Shown here: one piece after another, positions 1 to 12,085 of the stretch
How the letters are laid out: the number at the start of each line of letters is the position of its first letter
Numbering within the stretch: the stretch's first letter is position 1
NCBI GenBank assembly: GCA_943736015.1
Contig: OX031065.1
Location: 3,603,501 to 3,667,500 of the forward strand
Source: Tridacna crocea
Taxonomy: Eukaryota > Mollusca > Bivalvia > Cardiida > Cardiidae
DNA: 64,000 bases
Direction of reading: 5' to 3'
Notes under the pieces: model-generated
Seen by the model: only the letters and a program-made list of their open reading frames with translations
Told to the model about the DNA's origin: nothing
Databases searched by the model: none
Program-made: the position numbers and the translations under genes

Positions 1-325
1 ATAAATATGGAAAAACTTCATAATTTGACAGTTGCATGATAATTTTCTCCATGTGCAGTAATGTTTTTGTGTTATTTATGCTGATTCAAAGATTTTGCAG
101 TCATAGTTTCTATTCTTTTCTACATTATCAAAGGTAGGAAATGTCAGAAGGTTAGCTAACCAGGTTTTCTTCAATCTTGCTATTGAAGTCAAGAAGAATT
201 ATCTTGCAAATAGCACATCCCTTCGTTTGTATATGAGCCATGCTCTCATAAAAGGGGGCATAATGCATCTCCGTGATGCGGGATATATAAAAAAATAAAC
301 AGAAAAACAAAGCATAAAAACTCAC

Positions 326-397
326 CCTATATTGTGATGTTTGTTCTTGTTTGGACTTGGCTAATTCAGTTATTCTGCCCTTTTGTTCTTTTACAAC
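326..397 (-). CDS. Coiled-coil protein, exon 5 of 5 seen (LRRCC1-like)
   Basis: On the minus strand this 72-bp segment has a T-rich acceptor ending in GCAG at 398 and a GTGAGT donor at 320-325. It is read in phase 0 as 24 codons beginning VVKEQKGRITELAKSK. It continues exactly the frame of the exon at 4900-5013. The Val-Lys-Glu-Gln-Lys and downstream heptad pattern resembles my recollection of the LRRCC1 coiled coil, a centriole-associated protein; that name rests on memory, not on a search. The gene continues to the left of the window. Confidence 0.65.
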
Positions 398-468
398 CTG
401 CAAAAAAAATAAGAGTTAGATAGGTTGATTGATTGATTAAATAGTGGATTGATTAAATGGTGGATAGA

Positions 469-921
469 TTAACGCTTTCCCAAACAATCCCTGGTTTTTA
501 CCGGTCTGGAATAGTAGCCTTTTGAAAACATTGTGGGAAAATTAGAAAATGCTGTTAACCAGCATTTTCTCCTTTTCGCACAATGTTTTCTACCCTATCA
601 TAGACAGAAATCATCTTTTTAGCAAGAGTTTAACCCATTACCACACAATCCCTACTTTTGACGCCCCTGGAAAAGAAGCCTTTAGAAAACCTTGTGGGAA
701 AAGGAGAAAATGCTGGTAACCAGAATTTTCTCCTTTTCCCACTATGTTTTCTACCCTTCACAAAACTAATTTCACATTTTCATTCACTTTCATTTTGTTG
801 TCTGCAAATGCTGTCAATTTGGACAAGCATAAATATTGTCATTTAGTAATGAGTTAATTGTAGTCTGCAAATGCTTTCAATTTGGTCTAGTCCAAAAGTT
901 TGTCATTTGGAAAAGGGTTAA
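469..921 (+). mobile_element. piggyBac-like MITE with another copy inserted (630-857)
   Basis: TTAA ends at 469-472 and 918-921. The inner copy has its own TTAA ends and starts TTAACCCATTACCACACAAT. Family features: ends TTAACCCTTTACCAAACAA, a central palindrome GGAGAAAATGCTGGT / ACCAGCATTTTCTCC, and a right half TCTGCAAATGCTTTCAATTT. TTAA targets and CCC-starting ends are typical of piggyBac. Confidence 0.8.
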
Positions 922-985
922 ATGGTGGATTGATTAAATGGTGGATTGACTGATCGACTGATTGACTGATTGATTGATTGATTGA

Positions 986-2141
986 ATGGTGTTTTATGCA
1001 GCTTTCAACATTATTTTAGATATATTACAACTCACTAATTCAACATGAGAGACTTTGCTAGTTTTTTAAACGAACTATATTGACATTAGCACAAATACTT
1101 TCCTGACAGCAGTTCAAAAAACTGTGATGTTTTGGCCTGATTAATTTCTGTAACTTGACTGAAAAACTGATACCCGTTTTTGGAAGGCGAGATCTTCATT
1201 CTCGCCTTCTATTGTCAACGCTCGGCAGCTTGCTGAAAATGCCTCTGAACAGCATTATCAAAACGCCCTCCAAATAGTTCGATACTTCTCGAGTACATTA
1301 GAACAAAATAGTGTCGAGACCATTGTAAATTTAATCAGAACAGCAAGAAGAAACTTCAAGTTTCTAGAAGGAATGAAATCGAATTCGTAAAAAGCATCGT
1401 CTTTGACAAATGCAAAATACTTTGGATCAGTTCATTGATATAATCACGTTGCTACAGCAAAGAATAAACCATAGCTAATGTAAGCCAATCGAAAGCTACT
1501 AACATGACGTCATTCGGACCTACTTCCACTTCACAACACATAAACAATTATAACCAGGGGGATCGTACATGTAAATTTACTATCCCAGAACTAACCAATC
1601 GGATAGCTTCTTTGAATGACGTACCACTGATAGACCCCTTTCCTCTGTTGGCAACCTTATTCTGTCTTTGTTAGGAGTAAAATTTCAATGAAATAAATTC
1701 CTTTGAATCATCAAGTGTTTAAACAAAATTTTCTCTTTCAAAGAAATATTTTTCTTTTATCAAAGTTTTGCTTGACTTTATGATTAATGACTAGGTTATT
1801 GTTACGCATCGGCGTGGCCGAGTTTTGATTCCTGAGACCTGTGAAAAGAAAAAGGTAAATCAGTTGAAATCACAATAGATGTGTCATTTCAAAGTAGTTC
1901 TGGTCAGTATGATGTACCGATGTATATAGCCTTGGTTCCAGGCTGATCACTTCTTTCCTTATAAACGAGTGTGACCGGATTTTACTACATCGAAAATGAC
2001 AATAACATGATCTGTAACCGTCTTAACATGCAAAGAATTTTAACTCCTTCTCTTGGTCGTCACGTTGCTTAACGTTCAGCAATTATTCATAAATATTCAA
2101 CTCTTTACCGCTCAGTTGAAACAACTCTGAAAATCAAGCTT
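986..2141. other. Intron sequence without recognised feature
   Basis: A 9-bp-stem hairpin (AAGGCGAGA...TCTCGCCTT, 1182-1206) is the only structure seen. Confidence 0.4.
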
Positions 2142-2353
2142 TTAACCCTTTGGCTGCTTATCGCGTCTCTAAGACGTTTTGCGGACAGCGTAGATCAAGA
2201 TCAGACTGCACAGAACGTGCAGTCTGATCTTGTATCTACGCTGTCCGACCTGGATTTTTTTTCTCTGAAAGATCCCTTTGAAATAACAATGTTTGGAGGT
2301 TTTACTACCGAATTGAAAATATCATTTTAGTTATTTAGCAGGGTAACGGTTAA
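2142..2353. mobile_element. Palindromic MITE of the GATCAGACTGCAC family
   Basis: TTAACCCTTTGGCTGCT at the left and AGCAGGGTAACGGTTAA at the right. The centre (2186-2250) is a long palindrome built on GATCAAGATCAGACTGCACA. Non-coding. Confidence 0.7.
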
Positions 2354-4899
2354 AAACATCGAGAGGAGAGGAGAAATTACAATCGAAAACCGGCATTTTT
2401 TTCATTTTATCACAATTTTTCTACCCTATCAAGAACAAATTTCGTCGCTAATTCGGGCCACCCTGAATTTAGCATCTGTATGAATCAAGCGCTTTCAATG
2501 TCAACTTAGTCTGAAATTTCTTTGTCAGGTAAAGAATAAACGCTTATCGCAATGAATTGTTATCATAATCACTTACCTCCGTCATTATTAGAACTGAAAT
2601 CTTTACCTTATATATTCCCGTTTATTTTCCTCGAAAGAATTTCCTTCAACTATACACTTTTTTCCAAAACTGAATAACACAATGATAAAATTAACTTGAC
2701 AGGGAGAATCCCCACTGTCCTACAGTGCATCGGACGTGTTCATGATTTTCTAAGAATGCGGACCAAGGGCCTGTATCTGTGTAACTGTGCACGATATATT
2801 TTTGTCGAACAAAGGAATAGGGTGTATCTCAATATTGACGAATTGGCAATCCTTTTGCTTTCATGTTTGCCGACAAGCTGAACGTACATTCCGGTTATGC
2901 GGGACTAATGAAAGACAAGCGTTAATGTTAATGAACTCTTAGATCGTTTATTACGCCTGTCTCTTTTGAAGACAAGGCAGACGATTCTATAGTCTGCACA
3001 GAATATGCAATCTTATGTCGGATTAGCTATATTGTAATAACCCGACCAAAACAGCCCAGGGCGAGGTTGCAATAATTAAGCATTTTGCCCGAGATGTAAA
3101 ATGCCATTTTCATCAATCTAGCACTCTAGTATAAGGGTTAACAGAGTCATAGATTACAAGAATCGTATAAACGAAGAACACTTTCGGATGTTCCTTATAG
3201 GACCTAAGAAGTCAACCGTCAAATGATGTTGGTTGGTTATCCTTGATAGGATGGTAAACATTGCGCAAAACGGAGAAAATGTTTGTTGCCAGTATTTTCT
3301 CATGTTCCTGCACGCTTTCAAAATACCCTTCCCTTTCTAAAAAGCCCCCATTCTTTAAGGTCATTAAAACCCAGCACATGTATTGTAATCTAAATGTTAA
3401 ATCTCCGTTTTGAACATTGAAAGTTGTTTGTTTTGAAAGTCTTTTTCAGTATTGATAAAGTATATTTCAAATAAAATGGTAAACAAATAAAAAAAAAAGA
3501 GCCTTTTAACTGAACGACACTGAAATTTTGACAACCTCAAGGGGAAAAAAAGTTTCAAAATACTTTTGGAAAAGGAAAAAACGCTAGTCACGAGTATTTT
3601 CTCTTTTTACCACTATTTTTTGTACTTTTTCCCAGCCAAACGGCACATTTTCAGCTGCTCTTAACTTATTATCTGCTAATATTGCTTTCATGTAGACGGC
3701 CCTTTTTTTTGTTATTTTCTGAAGGATTTTGTAAAGGGTTACTAAGATGGAAAACAAACAAAAGGTTGATTATCATTATTTTCTACTTTTCCTACAATGC
3801 TTTGAAAAGCCTATTCTTCAACATTGTTGAAAGTCAGTATATGTGATCTGAAAGGCCGAATCTCAGTTTCTATACTCTAAAATGTACCTTTCCAAAAACT
3901 CTTTGCTCTCGCAATAAAATTATCCATGGAGTAAAATGGTAAAGACTTTCAAGAAATTAATCATCTCATTACAGAGTTACAGTTTTAGATCTATCAAAAT
4001 TGATTGCATTTTCAAGCAAAAACTATTCTTTAATCCTTTACCATACCCTTTCAAGGACAGTTTTAACAACCCTGAGAAAGAGGCCATTTAAAAACTTAAT
4101 TTTGAAAAGGAGAAACTTTCTTGGCTCTTTATACGAAGAATAAAAATTCAGACTTTCCAAAATTGAATGCATTTTCAGGTAGCAACTTTTTGATCTGGCA
4201 GCATTGATGGAACCTGTATGAAATAGGATGGAAGACATTTTAGGAAAAGGAAAAATGTCAATTAGCACCGTATTCTCCTTTTCAGACCAAAGTTCTCAAG
4301 CCTTCTTCCTGGACCTTTTAAACTCATTATTGGGCTAATAGAGGGTTAGATCTAAGTTCTATACAACGTAAAAACTTATACGGGTAACAGCAAATTAAAA
4401 CTCTTTGATATCACATAAAACTTTTCCTTCAAATGAAATGGTAAGGAGTTTCAGAAAAGTCCATTCATTTTAATTTTTTTCAACATATTTTCACAAGCCT
4501 TCTTCAAGTTTGCTAAAACTCAGGATGGTAAACTGGTCTTCATTGCACAGGAACATTGCACAACTCTATAGACTTTGCTGTATCAGGAGAGGCGATTTAA
4601 GTACAGGAAAATGTATTGCAATATGTTATGCCTATATTCTAAACTCGCCTTCCAACAGTACTTTCAGTACTTTGATTAATAACCGGTTTTTACGGTTCTT
4701 TGTAAAGTTTCTGTTTTGTCTGGAAAAAAAATAACGTCAGAGTTCAATTTGGAAAGGGTTTTTCTTGTTGGACAAGTGAGAATAAAAGCAGAGCAAGTGT
4801 TTTTTTCAAAGTCACTTGACCTACAGGACGAGTGCCTTTTCTGGAAATTTTTGGACCCTGGCATGTACTGCACAGGTGAGCTAAAAACTAACTACTTAC
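2354..4899. other. Intron sequence with old MITE fragments
   Basis: Fragments of the piggyBac-like family at about 2390-2430, 3240-3330, 3540-3640 and 4200-4320. No exon is recognised. Confidence 0.45.
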
Positions 4900-5013
4900 A
4901 GATGTAAGTTCAGCAATCATGTCCCTAGCCTCTGTGTCCTTTTTCTGGGCCACAAGTAAAGCTGCCTTGTTTTCCGCATTCTCCTCACTCACTTTCTCAA
5001 ATGCATCTTGAAG
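4900..5013 (-). CDS. Coiled-coil protein, exon 4 (LRRCC1-like)
   Basis: A 114-bp, 38-codon exon in phase 0 on the minus strand, with an acceptor ending CATAACAG and a GTAAGT donor at 4894-4899. The peptide starts LQDAFEKVSEENAENK and ends IAELTS. It is strongly charged with heptad spacing typical of a dimeric coiled coil. It joins without frame change to both neighbouring exons (5414-5498 upstream, 326-397 downstream), which is the main reason for calling it real. Confidence 0.72.
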
Positions 5014-5197
5014 CTGTTATGACATACAAATAATTCACATTGTAGATGACAGTGTTCAGTTTTGAAGAACTGGGCCCATTTCACCTACTATCTTTAATTG
5101 CATAGTCATTAGTCACTTCTAGACCTCTGAATTTATTAGAAGGAAATTTTTGTCAAGAAATAAGACCCAAATAACCACAACTTCAAGTTGTCTTGTC

Positions 5198-5398
5198 TTA
5201 ACTCTTTACCAATTCAAGACTGTCCAAATTGAAAGCATTTGCAGACGGAAAAATAAATGACTGAAAATTTTGAAAATTGAATCAAAGAGGAGAGAAAACA
5301 TTGTGGGAAAAGGAGAAAATGCTGGTTACCAGCATTTTTTCCTTTTCCCACAATGTTTTCAAAAAGCTTCTTTTCCAGGGTCATCAGTTAAAGGTTAA
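5198..5398 (-). mobile_element. piggyBac-like MITE next to exon 5414-5498
   Basis: TTAA at both ends, central palindrome at about 5290-5355. It lies 15 bp downstream (minus sense) of the exon donor. Confidence 0.75.
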
Positions 5399-5413
5399 AT
5401 GAAGATGTCATAC

Positions 5414-5498
5414 CTGTTGAAACCTGCTGCTCTCTATCTGTAAAGCCTCTCTAAATTCATCTTCTAAACTTGTATACTGTTTGCTCAACTCCTCTATT
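5414..5498 (-). CDS. Coiled-coil protein, exon 3 (LRRCC1-like)
   Basis: An 85-bp minus-strand exon with an acceptor ending AATTTCAG and a GTATGA donor at 5408-5413. The first base completes a Lys codon split with the previous exon; 28 codons follow, starting IEELSKQYTSLEDEF. It lies about 15 bp from the end of a piggyBac-like MITE (5198-5398), so that transposon sits close to the donor inside the intron. Confidence 0.72.
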
Positions 5499-5891
5499 CT
5501 GAAATTAATCAATAGAGGATACTAACTTTTTTGGTAAAAGATTGAAATTTATTTCATCGAGTGAACATCACTGGTAATATTTTCATGAGTGGTGTAGCTA
5601 AAAAAAAATTAAATATTCTATTTATTTCATGCTTTTAACCTTTTCTTGGGGGAACTTAATCAAAACCAAGTACGGTTATTCCCTGTGGCATCCCCCCGCT
5701 GCATAGCAATGCATTACAATATTACTTCAAGCTCAATATTTTCACTGCACATAACCATGAAATATCGAAATTTACCCACAATATTTTTCACTCTTTCAAA
5801 AACAAGTTCCATCAAATGAGTCAAATTCAAATTGTCATCTGCTAATGCTTTGAATCTGGGTAAGTCTAAGAGTTGTAGATTGGTAAAGGGT

Positions 5892-6252
5892 TAACCCTCT
5901 ACCACACAATCCCTACTTTTGACAAACCTGAGAAAGAAGCCTTTTGAAAACCTTGTGGGAAAAGAATAATGGATTCCAGTAAAAGCTCTGGTTGCTTAGC
6001 AACACTACTGAAAAATATTAAAATCTTTAGCTCTTCACCACACAAACCAGCTTTCTGATGACCCTGAGAAAGACAGCTTTTGAAAACATTGTGGAAAAAG
6101 GAGAAAATGCTGGTTACCAGCATTTTCTCCTTTTACCACAATGTTTTCTACCCCTCACAAAACAAATTTCAAAGTTTTAGTCACTTTTATTTTGTCGTCT
6201 GCAAATGCTTTCGATTTGGACAAGCTTAAAATTTTGTTGTTTGGTAATGAGT
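5892..6252 (+). mobile_element. Two piggyBac-like MITE copies, one degraded
   Basis: The first starts TTAACCCTCTACCACACAAT and breaks off in the hairpin near 5965; a second complete hairpin copy runs from about 6028 to 6252. The hAT-like element follows in its tail. Confidence 0.7.
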
Positions 6253-6262
6253 CAACTGTCTA

Positions 6263-6986
6263 CAGGGTTTTCCATGACGCACAAATCCTGCGTCATTGAC
6301 GCAATTTCAATTCAAATGACCCCCAAAATAAATCACAGTGCGTCATCGGTGACGCAACTTTCCAAAATCTAAATAATGTACTAAATTGAATGAAGCGTCA
6401 TAATTCCAAGTCTATTCTTGCTTCAACGTCAGATGAACACAGTTCTTTTTTTAAGTACAGGGTTTATTTTAGACAAAAGTGGTTTTTGCGGTAATTTATT
6501 TATAGAATAAGACTGGTTTAGGCATTATTGCCGTAAAGTAAATTGGTCACGTGTCGTAAATATTGGCCCAGTCAAAGGTCGTAGTTGGGTTCTCTGTATT
6601 TCATAGCATATTTCTCATGACTTCCGGTATATAAAAGTACACATTACCAATCTGTGCTGTTAGCAGAAAATGTCATGACGAAGAAAACTGTAGCATTCTT
6701 CTATCGTCTGCTTCCTACAACTGTCCATCAAGCCACGTCAAGCAGCGATTCAGACGAAAATTTTTGGTCTGTCACAAAGTGACATCGGCCATTCCGTCAG
6801 AAATTATCGACAGACTTTTCAATCTTGGATGTTGCCGTTTAATAGGTAAAATGCATTATAAATCGTGTTTGAAGTTGATGACGAGGAAATCCATTTTTTG
6901 ACCCCCAAAATTTATGAAATGACCCGCAACTAATGAGGAAGGGGGTCACAATGGCCCCCAATTTTCAAAGCCGAGGGAAAACCCTG
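6263..6986. mobile_element. hAT-like element with 6-bp target duplication
   Basis: Ends CAGGGTTTTCC and GGAAAACCCTG; TGTCTA flanks both sides (6257-6262, 6987-6992). 724 bp, rich in TGACGC/GCGTCA palindromes. One 36-codon frame from about 6674 is not recognisable. Inserted in the tail of a MITE. Confidence 0.72.
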
Positions 6987-7325
6987 TGTCTACCACATTA
7001 AAATATTCTAAAAAAACACCCAAATTGAAACAGTTTGCGGATGACATGGTAAGTTTTGTTCATAAGGCAAAAACTGACTTTGATTGCGTAAAAAAAATTG
7101 TAGGAAAAGGAGTACCTAAGTTCTCTCTCCATATTTCAAAAAGTTTTCTAGAACAATGGATATTGAAACTCAGGGTTGTCTGGTTACAATGGACTGGTTC
7201 TGAGCATGTCGTTGGAAAGGAAACTGCAGATGTAGACAGTCTGCCTGACCCATTACCAACAATCCCAAGTCCAAAACAATCTGGAGAAAGAAGACCTTTG
7301 AAAACAATGTGGCGAAAGGAGTATC

Positions 7326-7392
7326 AGACAGTGTAGATCTAAGATCAGACTGCACATTCTGTGCACTCTGATCTTGATCTACACTGTCAAGA
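7326..7392. repeat. Palindrome of the GATCAGACTGCAC family
   Basis: GACAGTGTAGATC...GATCTACACTGTC around GATCAGACTGCACATTCTGT. Related palindromes: 38650-38725, 40747-40812, 42034-42102 and 56376-56430. Confidence 0.7.
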
Positions 7393-7790
7393 AAAGGTCC
7401 TTGAGTCAGCCTGTGAGTATAATGGTGACTAACACACAGTGATAATTTTTCTCTGTGTCTCAAAGTACATATCTTTCGAGCCTAATTTCATCTTTATTCA
7501 AATTTTATTTGTCTTTATTGGCAAGACTGACATTTATCCCCTAACCACATAAACTCCAGTTTTTTCAACTTGGAAGAAAAAAGCTTTTGAAAACATTGTG
7601 GGAAAAGGAGGAAATGCAGGAAATCAGCATTATCATTTTACCATATCATAGACATTATCCCATTATAGTAGCCATGCTGAATTTGTTATCTGCTAAAATG
7701 GTCAAATCATACAGAGTTTAAAATTTCTTCTCTAGAAAAGAACTAAAAAGGGCTTCCACATATAACTTAACCATCAGCTTCTTTAAACTC

Positions 7791-8008
7791 TTAACCCTGT
7801 ACTAAATAATCCCTGGTTTTTACGACCCTGAGATAGAAGCCTTTTGAAAACATTGTAGGAAAAGGATAAAATGGTGTAACCAGCATTTTCTCCTTTTTTC
7901 CACAATGTTTTCTACCCTGCTGGAAACAAATAAGCTACGTTTATTTCTCGTATGCAATTACTTTTAATTTGGACCAGTCTAAAATTCTATCGTTTGGTAA
8001 AGAGTTAA
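7791..8008 (+). mobile_element. piggyBac-like MITE
   Basis: TTAA ends, a diverged left hairpin arm, and the standard right half. Confidence 0.75.
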
Positions 8009-8162
8009 AACCTGTAATTGACAATTGAGAATCAGAAAAACCTAATAATCAGTGTTGCTTCTAGGATTTTCCAAAATGGGGCCCCGGGGCCCCCTCACTT
8101 CCAAAAAAGGGGCCCCTTACTCATGAAAGGGGGCCTCAAATTTGCATTGTTCTTTTTGTGTC

Positions 8163-8461
8163 TTAACCCTTTCCCAAACAATCCCTGGTTTTTACGGGTC
8201 TGAAATAGTAGCCTTTTGAAAACATTGTGGGAAAAGGAGAAAATGCTTGTAACCAGCATTTTCTCCTTTTCCCACAATGTTTTCTACCCTATCATAGACA
8301 GAAATCATCTTTTCAGCAAGAGTTGAATTGTTTAGTTAGTTTAGTTTAAAGATATTTTATTGCCAAGTATTTTACAAGAATAGAATTTACAGTTGAATTG
8401 TCGTCTGCAAATGCTTTCAATTTCGTCTAGTCCAAAAACTTGTCGTTTGGGAAAGGGTTAA
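8163..8461 (+). mobile_element. piggyBac-like MITE inside the hAT-like element
   Basis: TTAACCCTTTCCCAAACAAT start and GGGAAAGGGTTAA end; carries the 60-bp retroposon tail. Confidence 0.8.
8331..8390 (-). mobile_element. 60-bp tail of a LINE- or SINE-type insertion
   Basis: Flanked by a 10-bp direct repeat AGTTGAATTG (8321-8330, 8391-8400). Complemented, it ends GGCAATAAAATATCTTTAAA with a TTAAACTAAACTAA-like tail, as expected of a 5'-truncated retroposon inserted into the MITE at 8163-8461. Confidence 0.6.
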
Positions 8462-9295
8462 ACACAGACTGCACTGCATACCATTCTCCGTATTTTCAAG
8501 CCACGGCCATTCGGTCAGCCAGGAATCTTGAAACAGTTTCGTCTTTTTCTGTTTGCTTGATCCATCATTATTTTGGCCTTGTGTCGAATTTTCTATTGTC
8601 AGATTCATTAATCACATTAACACTACCATTATTTCCTTCAGAAACCGTCGGTGGTTCCTCGGCACTATGTACAGTCAGTTGCCTTACCGAAGTTAAAATC
8701 AAATAATGTCCGCTTCATTTCATTTTTTGAAAATTCGTACGATAGAACTCAACAGTCTTGAACAAGATCAATGACGCATGAGGTCAAGGTTATCATATCA
8801 TAATACGAAGACGGTGATTGGCTGAAAATGAAGCTAAATCAACTTTCAAACCAACCGCTGTCCTCGATACACAATAATGGCGGATAGCTTCATAGTATGG
8901 TGGCACACCGATCTTTTTTTAGCCTGGCGCACCTGACGGCGAAAATTGCGGGAAGCTATGTAATCGTGCGGCATGAGGGGCGCACACCAATGATTTTTTT
9001 GCGCCAATCCTTTAATTTTCGCGGGATTCCCGCAATCCCGCGTCCTAGAAGCAACACTGATAATAAGCAATAAATGATTCCTGACAGTACTGAATGAATG
9101 TGAAGGACATTTAAAGGTCGGGATAAGAGACCCATTGTAATGGTTTCAAAGCTGTTTTCACAAGAATATCAAACACATCATTAGACACTATAGATAAAAA
9201 TTCAAACTACATGTACTGTGCAGTCAGATCCTTATCCACACTGCATGCAAAAGCATCTCAAGCTCTACTTTGCAGTCTAAGAGATGCATCTTCAA

Positions 9296-9836
9296 TTAGC
9301 TAATCAGCACAAAAAATCCACATCTGTTAGATAATTTGGACAAAGAATCAGCATCTATAAATCAACCAGGACAAAGAATCAGTATCTATTAGCCAATCAG
9401 GACAAAGAGTCAACATCTATTAACCAACCAGGATAAAGAATCAGTATCTATTAGCCAATCAGGACAAAGAATCAGTATCTAAGAATTGGTTTCTATTAGC
9501 CTATCAGGACAAAGAATCAGAATCTATTAGCCAATCCGGACAAAGAATCAATATCTATTAATCAACCAAGACAAAGAATCAGTATCTGTTAGCCAATCAG
9601 GACAAAAAATCAGCATCTATAAATCAACCAGGACAAAGAATCAGTATCTTCTAGTCTATCAGGACAAAGAATCAGCATCTCTTAATAGTCAATCAGGCCA
9701 AAGAATCAACTCCTATTAGCCAACCAGGACAAAAAACCAAAAAAATAGCTAATCATGACAAAGAAGCTGCTTCCATTAGCCAATCAGGACAAAGAACCAC
9801 CATCTATTAGCCAATAAGGGCAAAAAATCAGCTTAC
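9296..9836. repeat. 31-bp minisatellite, about 17 units
   Basis: The unit is close to TTAGCCAATCAGGACAAAGA plus ATCAGTATCTA, with many point differences. The last unit runs into the splice donor of exon 9837-9953. Confidence 0.85.
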
Positions 9837-9953
9837 TTTTCTTGTTGCTGTTTCATCTGTTGTGTATGTTCCTTCTCTGACCTTTTGACCTCTTCCTGTA
9901 TGGCCGTCTGCATCTCTTTACTTCCTAGGCTGTACCTGGACTTTAATTCTTCC
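9837..9953 (-). CDS. Coiled-coil protein, exon 2 (LRRCC1-like)
   Basis: A 117-bp minus-strand exon between acceptor TTCTCTTCAG and donor GTAAGC (9831-9836). The phase is 1/2, so it completes the Arg codon of the exon at 22258-22397 and donates two bases to 5414-5498. The peptide starts EELKSRYSLGSKEMQ and ends in a Gln/Lys-rich run. A 31-bp minisatellite runs right up to its donor, and the last repeat unit overlaps the splice site. A MITE (10006-10235) begins about 50 bp from the acceptor side. Confidence 0.72.
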
Positions 9954-10005
9954 CTGAAGAGAAATTCAGAAAATGAAACTGAGCTGTGCTCCAGCAAAAA
10001 GGTGC

Positions 10006-10235
10006 TTAACACTTTACCAAATGTCAAAATTTTAGACTGGTCCAAATTGAAAGCATTTGCAGACGACAAATTACAGGTGTCTCAAATGGTAGAATTTGTC
10101 AATGATAGAATAGAAAACATTGTGGGAAGAGCAGTAAATGCTGGTAACCAGCATTTTCTCCTGTTTCCACAATGTTTTAAATAGGCCTCTTCCTAGGGTC
10201 GTTAAAACTCAGGATTGTGTTTGGTCAAGGGTTAA
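10006..10235 (-). mobile_element. piggyBac-like MITE near exon 9837-9953
   Basis: TTAA ends; hairpin at about 10115-10175. Confidence 0.75.
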
Positions 10236-10552
10236 TACATCTCCATGATACCATGCAAGCCATTTGTGTGTTACATGTATGTATCCATAAAACCATGTTG
10301 TAAAACAACAGACAGAATTTTATCACATGACCTCCCTTGTTTTCAATGTATTATCAGCCATTACGAGTTTTCTTATCTCATACACCTCATACACGTTTGA
10401 TATCACTTTTTATGTGACGACATTTTTGATGTCATTTTGTATGTGTTTCAATACAAGTGAATGGGTCTTATGGAAAATACCGGGGTGCATTTATGAATGT
10501 TTTTACATCATTTAATCTATATTTTGTGATATCGTTATGTTATAAAAAGAAT

Positions 10553-10692
10553 CTGACATTCGTGGGCGTTTGAAATAAAATTTTATTAAACTTGTCAAGG
10601 AAAAATGTTATTAAGCTCGCCAAAGGCTCGCTTAATAACATTTCCCTAAACTTGTTTCATAAAGTCTTATCTCAAAAGCCCACTCATGTCAG
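10553..10692. repeat. Imperfect palindrome
   Basis: Outer TGACATTCGTGGGCGTTTGA pairs with TCAAAAGCCCACTCATGTCA; the inner stem is AATGTTATTAAGC / GCTTAATAACATT. Non-coding. Confidence 0.6.
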
Positions 10693-10966
10693 ATCCTATA
10701 TATCAGGTACACTGGACCTTTGAGCTGAAGAAAACTGACCAATAGCAAAAGGTATAGGCCCAGGTCAGCCTGAGCCGACGGTTTGATACATGAGCATGGC
10801 TCAACTATTTGTTTGGTTCAGATCCTTTACCTTGAAAAAAGGCTTCTGTAAATATTGTGGGAAGAGCATAAAATGCTAGTAAACATTGTTAGCTGCCAAT
10901 GGCTTTTTTTTTCAAATCTAAAAATTTGCTTCTAGGTAAAGAATTATAAACAAAAATTTCTTGCTT

Positions 10967-11460
10967 TAACCCTTTACCACACAATGACGATTTTCAAAAG
11001 CATTTTCTCCTTTCCCCACAATGTTTTCTATTTCTTCAAAGGCAAATTTTACTATCCAATCAATATTAAAACTAAAATGCTTTCAATTTGAACCAGTTTA
11101 AAGACATGTCTTGGGTAAAGAGGAAAATAATCTTACGATTTCACAGATTGGGTTCACAGTCGAGGTTACAGAGTAGGGGTGAAATTATATAAGTTATAAT
11201 AAACAGTGTCTGATGTTTTTTTGCAATACACAGCTCAAGATGTCAGATTTAACTTAACTTTAGACCAATTTAACTTCTCATTTAAGAGACATTTATCAAA
11301 AATATCTGTTTATATAGATAAAACAGGCAATAATTCCTCTATATATCAAAGTTAACCCTTTGCCACATAATCACAATTTCTAATGTCATTTTTAAGACAT
11401 TGTGGGAAAAGGTGAAAATGCTGGTAACCACATTTTGCTCTTTTTCACATAACTTTTTTT
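10967..11460. repeat. Degraded piggyBac-like MITE pieces
   Basis: Pieces at about 10840-10950, 10971-11130 and 11353-11460 keep TTAACCCTTTACCACACAAT-type starts and partial hairpins. Confidence 0.55.
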
Positions 11461-11723
11461 TATTATAATTATGATCTATAAAAATTGCACGTAAAACTTG
11501 GAAAAATAACTTGATTTCATTTTTTTATTCTCCAGCTAAAAATTGCCCATACGGGCGACCATCACCCACACAGAATGATGGTTGTTAGTTTTATTATTGG
11601 GAAAAGTGCACAACACAGCAAGAAACTCAACCTACAAGTTAGATTGTGTAACATGCTCAGTGTATATAGCACTGTCACAAAGAACCCATGTTTTATGTCT
11701 CATCTGAAAGACTACTTACTGAT

Positions 11724-11952
11724 TTAACCCTTTATCCCATGAGGCATTTCTATGCTATCTCTAATTGACCCTAAATAAAAGCAAGTATGAAGCCATTTCT
11801 TATGTGTATATTACACCTTTTGATAGCACAGAAAACATTGTGGCAAAAGGTGAAATTGCTCGTGACGAGCAATTTCACCTTTTGCCACAATGTTTTCCAA
11901 AGGCTCCTACAAGCATTGCGTAGAAATGAGTATCTATGGAGTAAAGGGTTAA
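11724..11952 (-). mobile_element. piggyBac-like MITE, variant hairpin (CTCGTGACGAG)
   Basis: TTAA ends. The hairpin reads GGTGAAATTGCTCGTGACGAGC and its mirror instead of the common GCTGGTTACCAGC centre; pairing is kept. Confidence 0.75.
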
Positions 11953-12085
11953 GTTTGCAAGACTTGGGGATCGAACTCACATCCTCAATTGGCCTGCAAT
12001 TCGTCCATGACAAGTCTCATTATACCCTACACTTAAGGATTTTTATTGATTGATTGATCGGTGTTTCACCTCACTTTCAACATTT

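Larger units (their letters stand above)
8049..9060. mobile_element. hAT-like element with 6-bp target duplication, carrying a MITE
   Basis: Ends TCAGTGTTGCTTCTAGGA and its complement; TAATAA flanks both sides (8043-8048, 9061-9066). It is interrupted by the MITE at 8163-8461. The GC-rich right end (CGCGGGATTCCCGC) is unlike the surroundings. Confidence 0.7.

Noticed and set aside
658..846. Short proteins containing ENAGNQHFLLFPQCF-type peptides
   Set aside because: Such peptides recur dozens of times because they translate the MITE hairpin; they are not genes.
9296..9836. CRISPR-like array
   Set aside because: Units are contiguous with point differences and no unique spacers; this is a minisatellite in an animal intron.
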